From positions 2,666,001 through 2,730,000 of the forward strand of contig NZ_CP019770.1 in NCBI RefSeq assembly GCF_004328665.1: a stretch of 64,000 nucleotides of DNA. The letters are read 5' to 3'. Position 1 is the first letter of the stretch; every line of letters begins with the position of its first letter. A program made the position numbers and the translations under genes. This document shows positions 36,696-45,252 of this stretch, in pieces. The stretch is from Pseudoalteromonas sp. DL-6. Its GTDB lineage: Bacteria; Pseudomonadota; Gammaproteobacteria; Enterobacterales; Alteromonadaceae. The notes under the pieces are model-generated. The model made no database searches. It saw only the letters and a program-made list of their open reading frames with translations, and had not been told where the DNA came from.

Positions 36696-38576
36696 CTACT
36701 TTAAAGCAAGCACTCGATCACGCAAGTCATCGGCACTCACATTTTCAGGTGCAACCGACTCACCAATCGCGACGCTTACTAACGACCATTTGGGTCTAGG
36801 TAGTCGCCACTTGGTTTTTCGGCTAAACATACTGCCCCATAATCCATCTAAATGAACAGGGATAACAGGCACAGGCGTGCGCTGAATTATTTTTTCAATG
36901 CCACGGCGAAATACATCAACCTCGCCATCACCGCTGAGCTTTCCTTCAGGAAAAATACCTACTAACTCACCACTTTCCAGTGTTTTAGCGATGTCATCAA
37001 AGGCTTTATTAAACGCCTTAGGGTTTACCTTTTCACTATCGATTGGAATGGCTTTGGCCATTTTAAATAACCAATTAAGTGCCGGTGAATAGTAAATAGG
37101 TGCAAATACAACAAACCGAATTGGCCTAGGCGACGCCGCTAAAATAAACATCCAATCAACAAAGCTAACATGGTTACTTACCACTACCGCAGCCCCTTCA
37201 TCGGGAATGTTAGGCTCGCCTTTAGTGCGCACCCGATACATGCAAATCGCTAAAATATAAATAATAAAGCGTAAAAAGAACTCAGGAACTTTGCTGTATA
37301 TATAAACCGATATCAGTAAATTAAGCCCTGCTAATAACAACAGTAATTGTGAAATATTCCAGTGTAATAGCGTTAAAGTAACAATACTTAAAACGGCGCT
37401 GCCGACCATAAACAGTGCGTTTAATACATTATTAGCTGCAATTACCCGAGAACGGCTATCGGGGTGAGTACGCTGCTGAATGAGTGCATACAAAGGCACG
37501 GTATAAAACCCCGAGGCAATACCAATACCTGCCATCCAAACAAAATGCCAGAGCATATCGCCGGTATTAATCACTTGTTCAAGAGTAAGCTGCAACTCAC
37601 TAACTTGGCGATAAAATTCAATACCAGGTTCTTGACTTAATAAATATAAAAATAAAGTAATTAACAGTGCACCAAAAGGCACAATACCTAGCTCAATACG
37701 TGAGCGTGATAGCTTTTCACACAATAAAGACCCCAATGCAATACTCAACGAAAACACCACTAAAGCAGCCGTCACCACCAACTCATCGCCTCCCATTACA
37801 TGTTTTACGTAATTAGGGAGCGCCGTTAGTATCACCGCACCAATAAGCCAAAACCAGCTGATCCCTAATACTGACTTACCCACCGACTCGGTTTGTGCCT
37901 TAAGCGCATTAAAAACACTTTTGGTTGAAGTAATAGGGTTAATCGATACTTTTAAATTAGCATCATTGGCAGCACTTTTAGGAATAAATCGACTGCTCAA
38001 AAAGCCAATAACCGCTAGGCTCACTATTGCGATACTGATATAAATAGGGCCCGCTGCTTGGGTTATATAATAGGTGCCAAATACGGTGCCCAATAAAATA
38101 GCGACAAAAGTGCCCGACTCCACCAGCCCATTCGCTTTGGTTAGCTCATTTGGGGCCACATGTTGCGGTAAAATAGAGTACTTAAGCGGTCCAAAAAAAG
38201 TGCTTTGTAAACCCATTAAAAATACAGTACCTAACATTAACCAAACCTGCTCGGTTAAAATCGATACTACGCCCACCAGCATAATAGGAATTTCGCAAAA
38301 CTTTACGATGCTGATCAGTTTTGATTTTTCCAACTTTTCTGCAATTTGCCCAGCCATGCCCGAAAATAAAAAGAACGGCAAAATAAATAATCCTGCCGCC
38401 AGATTAGAATAAAAGGCACCATCGGCTACCGTAGCAGCTTGAAAAATTAAAATAAGCAAGATTGATTGCTTATAAACATTGTCATTTAAAGCAGAGAAAA
38501 ACTGCGTCACAAACAGAGGTAAAAACCGTTTACTGCCCAGTAAAGCTCCTTGAAATTGTTGTTTATTTTCCTTCAT
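36696..38576 (-). CDS. MFS transporter fused to a PlsC-type acyltransferase
   Basis: A 626-residue fusion. Residues 1-430 form a 12-helix major facilitator domain like LplT (lysophospholipid flippase); residues 440-626 form a glycerolipid acyltransferase with the catalytic N468-H469-VSFV-D474 motif and FPEGKLSG at 541-548. The architecture resembles LplT-Aas systems that import and re-acylate lysophospholipids, but the acyl-ACP synthetase part of Aas is absent. The natural function is therefore probably membrane-lipid repair, with acyl-CoA or acyl-ACP as donor, inferred from domain content. No frameshift is seen at the junction, so the fusion looks genuine. Confidence 0.9.
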   Translation of the reverse strand: MKENKQQFQGALLGSKRFLPLFVTQFFSALNDNVYKQSILLILIFQAATVADGAFYSNLAAGLFILPFFLFSGMAGQIAEKLEKSKLISIVKFCEIPIMLVGVVSILTEQVWLMLGTVFLMGLQSTFFGPLKYSILPQHVAPNELTKANGLVESGTFVAILLGTVFGTYYITQAAGPIYISIAIVSLAVIGFLSSRFIPKSAANDANLKVSINPITSTKSVFNALKAQTESVGKSVLGISWFWLIGAVILTALPNYVKHVMGGDELVVTAALVVFSLSIALGSLLCEKLSRSRIELGIVPFGALLITLFLYLLSQEPGIEFYRQVSELQLTLEQVINTGDMLWHFVWMAGIGIASGFYTVPLYALIQQRTHPDSRSRVIAANNVLNALFMVGSAVLSIVTLTLLHWNISQLLLLLAGLNLLISVYIYSKVPEFFLRFIIYILAICMYRVRTKGEPNIPDEGAAVVVSNHVSFVDWMFILAASPRPIRFVVFAPIYYSPALNWLFKMAKAIPIDSEKVNPKAFNKAFDDIAKTLESGELVGIFPEGKLSGDGEVDVFRRGIEKIIQRTPVPVIPVHLDGLWGSMFSRKTKWRLPRPKWSLVSVAIGESVAPENVSADDLRDRVLALK

Positions 38577-38801
38577 TACGGTCTCTTAACATTAGGTACA
38601 GCGGTTAGATTACCATTGTAGAAAAGAAATACGAACCCACTTTTTAAGTGTTTACTTATACACGGAAGTAAAACCGTTCCCCCTATAAAAATGACTAACA
38701 AATGAACAATGCGATTAAATCTTGCGTATAAGTTGTTTACGAGTTGTAAATAAAACATCTATGTTCTAAAACTAAAAGGTGACTAAAAAAGGAGCATCTT
38801 T

Positions 38802-39581
38802 ATGCCAACTACAAACACGATAGAAAAAGACACTAAATTCGCACGCTGTTTAGAGTGCAACAAAGTAAATACATTTGCCGCTTTTCATTGGCTTTCGTTA
38901 GCGTTTAAAGATATGGCGCGCGCGCCCATGTTGAGTTTAATTTACGGTTTAATCTTCACGCTTATTCCGATAGCGATTGTTTACTCTGTTGTACTTACCG
39001 ACAGCCACTTAGCTATTTTACCTGCAACCGTTGCTTTTGCTTTAATCGGTCCGGTATTCGCCGTTGGCCTATACGATGTAGCCTGGGAGCTTGAAAAAGG
39101 CCACAAACCTACGTTAAGCCATTCATTAAAATCAATGTTTCGTAACCCTGTAGGTGAATGGGGGTTTGCGGTATTACTTATGGTAATTATGATTATTTGG
39201 ATGCGCCTAGCTGCAATTGTGCATGCGTTATACCCAAACCACGCAAATCCTACCTTTGAAGAACTTTCGGCGTTTTTAACTATAGGCAGTATTATAGGCG
39301 GAATTTTATTGGTCAGTGTGTTTTCAATCTCAGCGTTTACCCCGCAAATTATGATGGAAAGACGCGTTGATATTATGACTGCCGTGGTTTCTTCAATCCA
39401 CGCGGTTAAAGAAAACTTTGCTGCCATGGTGGTGTGGTCAATTTGTATATTTGTATTGGTAGCGCTGGGCTTTGCTGCAGGTGCAGCTGGATTCATTATT
39501 ATTATGCCGCTACTTAGTTATGCTAGCTGGCACGGTTACATTGCGGTAATTAAAACTAAAAAACCACGCGGTTACGAGTAA
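38802..39581 (+). CDS. DUF2189 family membrane protein
   Basis: A 259-residue protein with six predicted transmembrane helices. The pattern ALKDMARAPMLSLIYGL-type segment near residue 35 (here FKDMARAPMLSLIYGLIF) and the helix pair with VGLYDVAWELEKG are the hallmarks of DUF2189. The function of the family is unknown; members often sit near respiratory or stress genes. A GGAG ribosome site precedes the ATG. The intergenic space to the left (225 bases) holds nothing recognisable. Confidence 0.83.
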   Translation: MPTTNTIEKDTKFARCLECNKVNTFAAFHWLSLAFKDMARAPMLSLIYGLIFTLIPIAIVYSVVLTDSHLAILPATVAFALIGPVFAVGLYDVAWELEKGHKPTLSHSLKSMFRNPVGEWGFAVLLMVIMIIWMRLAAIVHALYPNHANPTFEELSAFLTIGSIIGGILLVSVFSISAFTPQIMMERRVDIMTAVVSSIHAVKENFAAMVVWSICIFVLVALGFAAGAAGFIIIMPLLSYASWHGYIAVIKTKKPRGYE

Positions 39582-39616
39582 CACTTGTCGAAAAAATTTT
39601 AATCTCTTTCTATCAT

Positions 39617-39654
39617 TCACTTAATTAAATGCTTTTGGGCATTTAGTTAAGTGA
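39617..39654 (+). terminator. Long hairpin after the DUF2189 gene
   Basis: A 16-bp stem with one mismatch (39617-39632 with 39639-39654). No long T-run, so it may be an mRNA-end stabiliser rather than a terminator. Confidence 0.55.
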
Positions 39655-39769
39655 CTCCTCTCTCCTCCTGTTTATTAAATCCGCAAAAACCTTGATCTGA
39701 ATAAGGTGCAAAGCTTAAAAATAGCGCTAATATAAGCTGATACACTACAGATAACATAAAGGAATAAAC

Positions 39770-40189
39770 ATGAGTCAAAATGTTACCGACTTAATGACAG
39801 CTAACCCATTTTCAGTGAACGTAAAAAGCACCCTGCATGACGCACATAATTTAATGAAAGAAAAAAATATTCGTCATATTCCTGTTATCGACGAAGACGG
39901 CGCATTTGTCGGTATGCTGACACAAAAAATCATGGTCGCTAAAGTTATGGGGATCATGGCAACGTTTGGTGCAAATGCATTACAACGAAAAGAGAAACTC
40001 ACAAAAGTAGAAGATATTATGGTGAGTGATTTTATTAGTGTCACCCCAGAGCAGCCGCTATCAGATGTGGTTAAGTTTTTTGTAGATAATCGCCACGGTT
40101 GTATGCCCGTTGTTAGCCAGCAGGGTCAGCTAGTGGGTATTTTAACGTCTTCTGATTTTGTGCGTTTAGCGGCAGCACTACTTTCGTAA
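39770..40189 (+). CDS. CBS-domain protein
   Basis: A 139-residue protein formed by two CBS motifs (about residues 1-60 and 75-139), the minimal Bateman module that binds adenine nucleotides. The signatures VSDFISVTPEQPLSDVV and GCMPVVSQQGQLVGILTSSDFVR are clear. With no attached catalytic domain it is likely a nucleotide-sensing regulator of another protein. A good AAAGGA ribosome site precedes the ATG. Partner unknown. Confidence 0.9.
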   Translation: MSQNVTDLMTANPFSVNVKSTLHDAHNLMKEKNIRHIPVIDEDGAFVGMLTQKIMVAKVMGIMATFGANALQRKEKLTKVEDIMVSDFISVTPEQPLSDVVKFFVDNRHGCMPVVSQQGQLVGILTSSDFVRLAAALLS

Positions 40190-40204
40190 GCGCCCTTGCT
40201 TAGT

Positions 40205-40241
40205 AAAAACTGCATTTTGGCTTTACTAAGTGCAGTTTTTT
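40205..40241 (+). terminator. Terminator of the CBS-domain gene
   Basis: Arms AAAAACTGCA (40205-40214) and TGCAGTTTTT (40231-40240) with a 16-base loop and a T-rich end. Confidence 0.75.
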
Positions 40242-40349
40242 ACTCGCTTAAAGATGTATAAAATTAATAGCATAGATAGATAAGTCACTAACGGCCTGTT
40301 ATGGTAAACACCTCTGCTTTCGATGATTATTACAAGGTAACTGTGCTGC

Positions 40350-40718
40350 ATGGCTAATCAATTAAATGTACTGGGAACTCGCTTACAACTGTGTTGTGGT
40401 AATGGTGGCTATACCCGTGAAGGGTTTTGCTATGTGCCAGATTCAGACTTTGGCAATCACAGTGTATGCGCCATTATGACCGACGAATTTTTGCAGTTTT
40501 CTAAAGCGCAAGGTAACGATTTAATTAGCCCTAATCCTTTGTATGATTTTGCTGGCTTAAAAGCTGGCGACAAATGGTGCTTGTGCGCAGTGCGTTGGTA
40601 TCATGCCATTGCTGCAAACGTTGCTCCTCCAGTGGTACTTGAAGCTACAAACCAAAAAGCGCTCGACATTATTGAGTTTGACGTATTAAAAGCGCATCAA
40701 TATCAAAAAACGCTATAA
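40350..40718 (+). CDS. DUF2237 family protein
   Basis: A 122-residue soluble protein. The start NVLGTRLQLCCGNGGYTREGFC and the later AGDKWCLCAVRW, seen in pieces, are the strongly conserved cysteine- and tryptophan-rich motifs of DUF2237. The family is widespread in proteobacteria, cyanobacteria and plants, and no biochemical function is established. The five conserved Cys suggest metal or redox chemistry, which is speculation. The ribosome site is weak. Confidence 0.87.
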   Translation: MANQLNVLGTRLQLCCGNGGYTREGFCYVPDSDFGNHSVCAIMTDEFLQFSKAQGNDLISPNPLYDFAGLKAGDKWCLCAVRWYHAIAANVAPPVVLEATNQKALDIIEFDVLKAHQYQKTL

Positions 40719-40743
40719 CGATTAAACACTGAACCCAGTTTTC

Positions 40744-40768
40744 TTTTGCCTAAATAGCGTAGGCAAAA
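40744..40768. terminator. Hairpin downstream of the DUF2237 gene
   Basis: TTTTGCCTA with TAGGCAAAA (40744-40752 and 40760-40768), 7-base loop. It may terminate transcription of the DUF2237 gene, though the T-run lies on the 5' side for this direction. Confidence 0.5.
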
Positions 40769-40980
40769 AGAGTCCTTAACGTGCCCCCCGTTTTAAACGT
40801 GCTTTTTTGCAGAATTTACAAAAAAGTGCATATTTTTCATATGCACTTAAGTTTGTTGCTTTGAAAAATACCGCCAATTAAAAATTAAAACAATAATTTC
40901 AGCAACTTAAAAAAACAATACTATCGGCATGAGCATTGCTTCTATTAATACAAGACGTGTTCGTTATCGCAATTAAAACA

Positions 40981-41016
40981 CTCACTTGAGTTAAGCGAGC
41001 ACTATTTTGAAATAGT
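40981..41016 (+). promoter_or_regulatory. Tandem hairpins in the dps leader
   Basis: The first hairpin is 40981-40999 (seven pairs, one mismatch). The second is a perfect ACTATTT-TG-AAATAGT at 41001-41016, ending right at the AGGAGG ribosome site (41017-41022). Such proximity could influence ribosome access or mRNA stability. Confidence 0.5.
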
Positions 41017-41026
41017 AGGAGGCATA

Positions 41027-41551
41027 ATGAGTAACAGTAATAATGCAAACAAAGTCGCTGAATTTACCGCTCCCGGTGTAGAAAACGAATCAGCAAATAA
41101 AGCAATATCTGTTCTAGAAGATCGCATGGTAGCGCTAATTGATTTACAGCTAACTTTAAAACATATTCATTGGAATGTAGTAGGTCCAAACTTTATTGGC
41201 GTACATGAAATGCTAGACCCTCAAGTTGAAACCGTACGTGAAATGACCGACACCATAGCAGAACGTATTGCCACTTTAGGCGGCGTCCCTGTTGGTACAC
41301 CAAAATCAATTGTCGATCGTCGTACATGGGAAGACTACGCTATAGGCAAAGGTTTAGTAACCGAGCACTTAGCTGCATTAGACAAAGTATATAACGGCGT
41401 TAACGGTGATCACCGTAAAGCTATAGAATCACTTGCTGAGCTTGATCCGGTATCTGAAGATATGATCATTGCGCAACTTGCCGAGCTTGAGCAATATCAG
41501 TGGTTTGTTCGTGCCCATATAGAGTCATCTACGGGTCAATTGAACAGCTAA
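41027..41551 (+). CDS. dps: Dps ferritin-like DNA protection protein
   Basis: A 174-residue four-helix-bundle protein of normal length. It forms a 12-mer that stores iron using peroxide as oxidant and coats DNA in stationary phase. The inter-subunit ferroxidase site is readable in KHIHWNVVGPNFIGVHEML and DPQVETVREMTDTIAERI (His, His, Asp and Glu positions). A strong AGGAGG ribosome site stands 4 bases before the ATG. It fits the peroxide-defence theme set by katG nearby, but is not in an operon with it. Confidence 0.94.
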   Translation: MSNSNNANKVAEFTAPGVENESANKAISVLEDRMVALIDLQLTLKHIHWNVVGPNFIGVHEMLDPQVETVREMTDTIAERIATLGGVPVGTPKSIVDRRTWEDYAIGKGLVTEHLAALDKVYNGVNGDHRKAIESLAELDPVSEDMIIAQLAELEQYQWFVRAHIESSTGQLNS

Positions 41552-41571
41552 TTTTAAATTGATATACATTG

Positions 41572-41597
41572 AGCCCAGCAAATATGCTGGGCTTTTT
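41572..41597 (+). terminator. Terminator of dps
   Basis: A 9-bp stem AGCCCAGCA/TGCTGGGCT with an AATA loop and a T-run. Confidence 0.92.
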
Positions 41598-41728
41598 ATT
41601 TTTTCACTATGTCCATCTCATCATTAAGCTAAAACCATCACATTTAATCCACTATAGCGCGTTTAGTTACTATACTTATTTTTATACAGAACTTACTATC
41701 TACTCCTTATTATTAAAGGGATTTTTCA

Positions 41729-43456
41729 GTGTTGTCGCGTTTATATAATTTTATGCCTGGTTTACAAACGTTGTTTAATTATCAGCGCCAATGGCTTGCC
41801 GACGATATGCGAGCAGCCTTATCAGTTGCAGCCGTGGCATTGCCTGTAGCTATTGCTTATGCGCAGCTTACCGGCGTAAATGCCGCCGTTGGTCTCTATT
41901 CTTGTATCTTACCTATGATGCTTTATGCACTATTTGGTACCTCTAAACAGCTTATTATTGGCCCTGATGCCGCAACCTGTGCGGTGATTGCCGCAGTAGT
42001 GACTCCACTTGCCGCAGGCGATAGCTTTAAACATTGGCAATTAGTGATCACCATGACCGCAATGACAGGTATCTGGTGCTTTATTGCCAGCCGCTTTAAA
42101 CTAGGTGTACTTGCTGACTTTTTATCAAAACCTATTTTAATGGGACTGCTCAATGGCGTAGCTATTACCATTATTGTTAGCCAGTTTTCAAAAATATTTG
42201 GTTTTACCTTTGACGAACGCTACTTACTGGAGCGCTTAGGAGGTGTGCCAACCTATTTATCGCAAACTCATATTCCCACCTTGCTAATGGCTTTATTAAC
42301 GCTGAGTGCCTATTTCGCTTTCAAACGTATTAAACCAAGTTGGCCTGCCTCTATGCTGGCAATCACATTGGCTGCAATCTTAGTTTGGTTATTCAACTTA
42401 GAACAGTTTGAGATAAAAACCATTGGCGTTGTAACGGGTGGCTTACCTATATTTAACCCTCCAATGTTTGATATTGGGGTGATCCGTGAGCTCGTAGTTC
42501 CTGCACTTAACTTAGCCATAGTCAGCTTTGTAAGTATGATGTTGACCGCACGAAGCTTTGCTGCAAAAAATGGCTATGACATTAATCCAGATAAAGAATT
42601 TAGAGCCTTAGGTATTGCCAATTTAGCCTCAGCATTGTCGCAAGGTTTCGCAGTTAGTGGTGCTGACTCTCGTACGGCTGTTAACGACAATGCCGGCGGT
42701 AAAACTCAATTAGTATCGATTATAGCGGCTGTTATTATTGCCATTATTGCGTTATTTTTAACGGCTCCCCTTGAGTATATTCCCAGTGCAGCACTGGGAA
42801 TTGTGCTTATTATTGCTTCAATTCATCTCATCGATTTAAAGGCGTTATGGCAATTAAAATTTAAAGATAAGCAAGCATTCTACTTAGCATTAACTACGTT
42901 ATTTGCGGTGTTGTTTATTGGTGTAATCCCTGGCATAACGCTTGCTGTATTATTGGGTTTATTTCAATTTATCCGCAGCGTTATGCGTCCATCTGACACT
43001 ATTTTAGGTATTGATGCCAAAGGGGTAGTAAGAAGCCTCGACGAAACAGATAAAGCCAAAGCGATACAAGGCGTTTTTATTTATCGATTCAATTCGCCTT
43101 TAACTTACTTTAACGTGGGTTACTTTAAACGTCGCTTATTAGAGCAATACGCCCGCCAGAAAGACGATATAGAATGCGTTATTATCGACGCTGTACCTTG
43201 TTTTACTCACCTTGATTTAAGTGTAATGAGCATGCTTGCCGACTTAGATGTAATTTTTAAAAAGCGCCATATTCGTTTAGAGCTTGCTGGCAGAAAACGT
43301 CAATTGCTCGCTTGGTTTAAAACGGCAGGAATTACATCTGGTAAAGAGGGGATTTATGTTCACTCAGACTTGTATATCGCCCTACAAAAAAACAGTGTGA
43401 GTCAACATATTACTGAAGCCGCTTTATTTAAATCGCCTAACCAAAGCTCAGCTTAG
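41729..43456 (+). CDS. SulP-family anion transporter with STAS domain
   Basis: A 575-residue transporter beginning with GTG at 41729, supported by AAAGGG eight bases upstream. The membrane part (about 20-430) shows the SulP signature VAALPVAIAYAQLTGVNAAVGLYS near residue 36 (in parts: LPVAIAYAQLTGV), and a cytoplasmic STAS domain closes the protein (about 450-560). Substrates of the family include sulfate, bicarbonate and dicarboxylates; no carbonic anhydrase is adjacent, so the substrate stays open. Confidence 0.92.
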   Translation: MLSRLYNFMPGLQTLFNYQRQWLADDMRAALSVAAVALPVAIAYAQLTGVNAAVGLYSCILPMMLYALFGTSKQLIIGPDAATCAVIAAVVTPLAAGDSFKHWQLVITMTAMTGIWCFIASRFKLGVLADFLSKPILMGLLNGVAITIIVSQFSKIFGFTFDERYLLERLGGVPTYLSQTHIPTLLMALLTLSAYFAFKRIKPSWPASMLAITLAAILVWLFNLEQFEIKTIGVVTGGLPIFNPPMFDIGVIRELVVPALNLAIVSFVSMMLTARSFAAKNGYDINPDKEFRALGIANLASALSQGFAVSGADSRTAVNDNAGGKTQLVSIIAAVIIAIIALFLTAPLEYIPSAALGIVLIIASIHLIDLKALWQLKFKDKQAFYLALTTLFAVLFIGVIPGITLAVLLGLFQFIRSVMRPSDTILGIDAKGVVRSLDETDKAKAIQGVFIYRFNSPLTYFNVGYFKRRLLEQYARQKDDIECVIIDAVPCFTHLDLSVMSMLADLDVIFKKRHIRLELAGRKRQLLAWFKTAGITSGKEGIYVHSDLYIALQKNSVSQHITEAALFKSPNQSSA

Positions 43457-43733
43457 TTAGAATTATTAGTTATCATCTACTACACTCAAATTGTAGATAA
43501 AATATGGTGATGACTCATTTCATTAACTGAAAAATATCTGAGACTCAGTGCAAAGAATGTTTTCTTTATTAACTTGTTAAGCCTTAAAAAGATATCGCAA
43601 GCAAAAATGAAAATGCCATACCATGCAGTATCAAAATACTCGTGCAGCCGCTTATTTTATGGCTTATCAAATAAAGTATTATTGATGAGAACAATTAAGC
43701 ACTGCAAAAAACCAATTAAAAAATGGAGTTATT

Positions 43734-44186
43734 ATGAAATATACACTCTTAATTGCATGCTTAATGGCACTGGCAGGTTGTGATAAAGGCGTTGATTCAC
43801 CAAAAGGATTTAGCTTACCCGAAGGTAATGCAGAACAAGGTAAAGCCGTGTTTTTAAAATATAAGTGCTTGGCATGTCACACCCTTGCAGGCGTTGAAGA
43901 TAGCAGCGTAACAAAACATGACGATATTTCTATTAAGCTAGGAGGTAATAAAACCAAAATAATTACTTATGCTGAGCTGGTAACGTCAGTGATTAATCCC
44001 TCCCATCGGTTTTCTAGGCCTTATAGACCCGACGCCAGAAATGAAGATGGCAGTTCAAAAATGACGGTATTTAACGATACCATGACCGTATCTGAACTCA
44101 CCGACTTAGTCACTTTTTTACAACCAAACTATAAACTTATTCCGTACCACAGAACTAATTACCAACTTTACTCTCACTACAAGTAA
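43734..44186 (+). CDS. Lipoprotein c-type cytochrome
   Basis: A 150-residue monohaem cytochrome c with a lipoprotein signal (lipobox ALAGC, Cys16) and one haem-binding motif CLACH (about residues 45-49). A Met in the SKMTVF or NDTMTV segment is the likely sixth ligand. It should be anchored to the membrane and face the periplasm, carrying electrons for an unidentified partner. GGAG lies five bases before the ATG. The 277 bases upstream hold no gene. Confidence 0.9.
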   Translation: MKYTLLIACLMALAGCDKGVDSPKGFSLPEGNAEQGKAVFLKYKCLACHTLAGVEDSSVTKHDDISIKLGGNKTKIITYAELVTSVINPSHRFSRPYRPDARNEDGSSKMTVFNDTMTVSELTDLVTFLQPNYKLIPYHRTNYQLYSHYK

Positions 44187-44201
44187 ATATTGATAGCAAA
44201 A

Positions 44202-44226
44202 AAAACCGTTGTTAAACAACGGTTTT
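44202..44226. terminator. Bidirectional terminator
   Basis: AAAACCGTTG with CAACGGTTTT (44202-44211 and 44217-44226), flanked by an A-run, between the cytochrome gene and the convergent VC0807-like gene. Confidence 0.88.
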
Positions 44227-44241
44227 CTTTATGCGTTTTAT

Positions 44242-44964
44242 CTACTCGGCATTAACCATTTCTTCAAACTTCATACCGGTTAGCTTGGTCAGCACTTTAA
44301 TTACATATATAAAAATACCAATAAGCATCAGCATAGAAGGAATGGCAATAACGGAATAACTTAATAGGGTCATTTCGCCAAGTTGTTCGTTAAATTCCAC
44401 ACTACCTGCGGGGCTAGTAACAATCCATTTAGCTAAGAGGTAATTCATAGTTGATGAAAACACAAAGGTCAGCGCTAATAAGTAATTAGCGTTAGTAATT
44501 TTTTGTTTAAAGCTTTGCGTATTGCCGCGCTCAGCAAGGGCATCGTAAATAGTGTCTAACTTGAATAAAAGTGAGTTTAATAAAAGTTTGGCTAGCAAGG
44601 GCTTACCAAAAAAGCCCGACATTAGCACTGTAAAACCAATAATTGCCGGTATAGCCGCTTCTTTAATTGCTAACCACTCAACGTTAAGCTCAAACAGCGC
44701 TATACCACCGGTAAGTAAAGTACTTAAAAAGCCCAAAAGTGAAATAAAGTTTAATGAGCCCGCTTTTATAAAATCATAAATACCATAACTAATAGGAAAT
44801 ATGAGCGCCACAATTAAGCCAACCACACTACCTAAATATTCAGGGCCAGAGAACTTCATTAAAATGACTGAAGGAATGATGATATTAAATACTATTTCGA
44901 TAAGCGGATTATTTTTTTTACGCTGCTTTGTGGCTTGATTATGACTGGTCATTGTTAATTCCAA
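44242..44964 (-). CDS. VC0807-like polytopic membrane protein
   Basis: A 240-residue protein with six predicted transmembrane helices. The N-terminal NPLIEIVFNIIIPSVILMKFS and the segment SGFFGKPLLAKLL resemble the VC0807 group described in Vibrio and relatives, a family without known function. A possible alternative start is the Met at residue 5 (MTSHNQ). Convergent with the cytochrome gene and divergent from the MFS gene. Confidence 0.72.
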   Translation of the reverse strand: MELTMTSHNQATKQRKKNNPLIEIVFNIIIPSVILMKFSGPEYLGSVVGLIVALIFPISYGIYDFIKAGSLNFISLLGFLSTLLTGGIALFELNVEWLAIKEAAIPAIIGFTVLMSGFFGKPLLAKLLLNSLLFKLDTIYDALAERGNTQSFKQKITNANYLLALTFVFSSTMNYLLAKWIVTSPAGSVEFNEQLGEMTLLSYSVIAIPSMLMLIGIFIYVIKVLTKLTGMKFEEMVNAE

Positions 44965-45252
44965 AAAATATTACTGCTGCATCACTTTCCTCCTGTGTGG
45001 AGTAAATAATGTTTTAAAGTGCCTTGAAGCATAATACCTGCAATGCAGCCGCTATTCTAGCGCAGCACACAACCACCCGATTTTTTTAGGTCGCTATCTT
45101 ATCAAATGCTATTTTTATTAATAAATAATTTATCGAACGCTCTATATTCTTACGCTGAGTGTTCATTATTACAGAACACATTTTTTACAGCTTGGAAAAC
45201 CTTCATGCTTGCTCTAGTATCTAATTGTCTTAGCTCAATAATTTGCATTTTA

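Larger units (their letters stand above)
40719..41026. other. Intergenic region and dps leader
   Basis: 308 bases. It contains a hairpin after the DUF2237 gene (40744-40768), an AT-rich promoter region and two tandem hairpins directly before the dps ribosome site. No small gene is seen. Confidence 0.6.

Noticed and set aside
38576..38758. 60-codon minus-strand frame upstream of the MFS-acyltransferase fusion
   Set aside because: No ribosome site or coherent signal sequence; the hydrophobic stretch fits AT-rich promoter DNA read by chance.
43574..43783. 69-codon plus-strand frame before the cytochrome gene
   Set aside because: It overlaps the well-supported start of the cytochrome gene in another frame, and its sequence is basic and low in structure.
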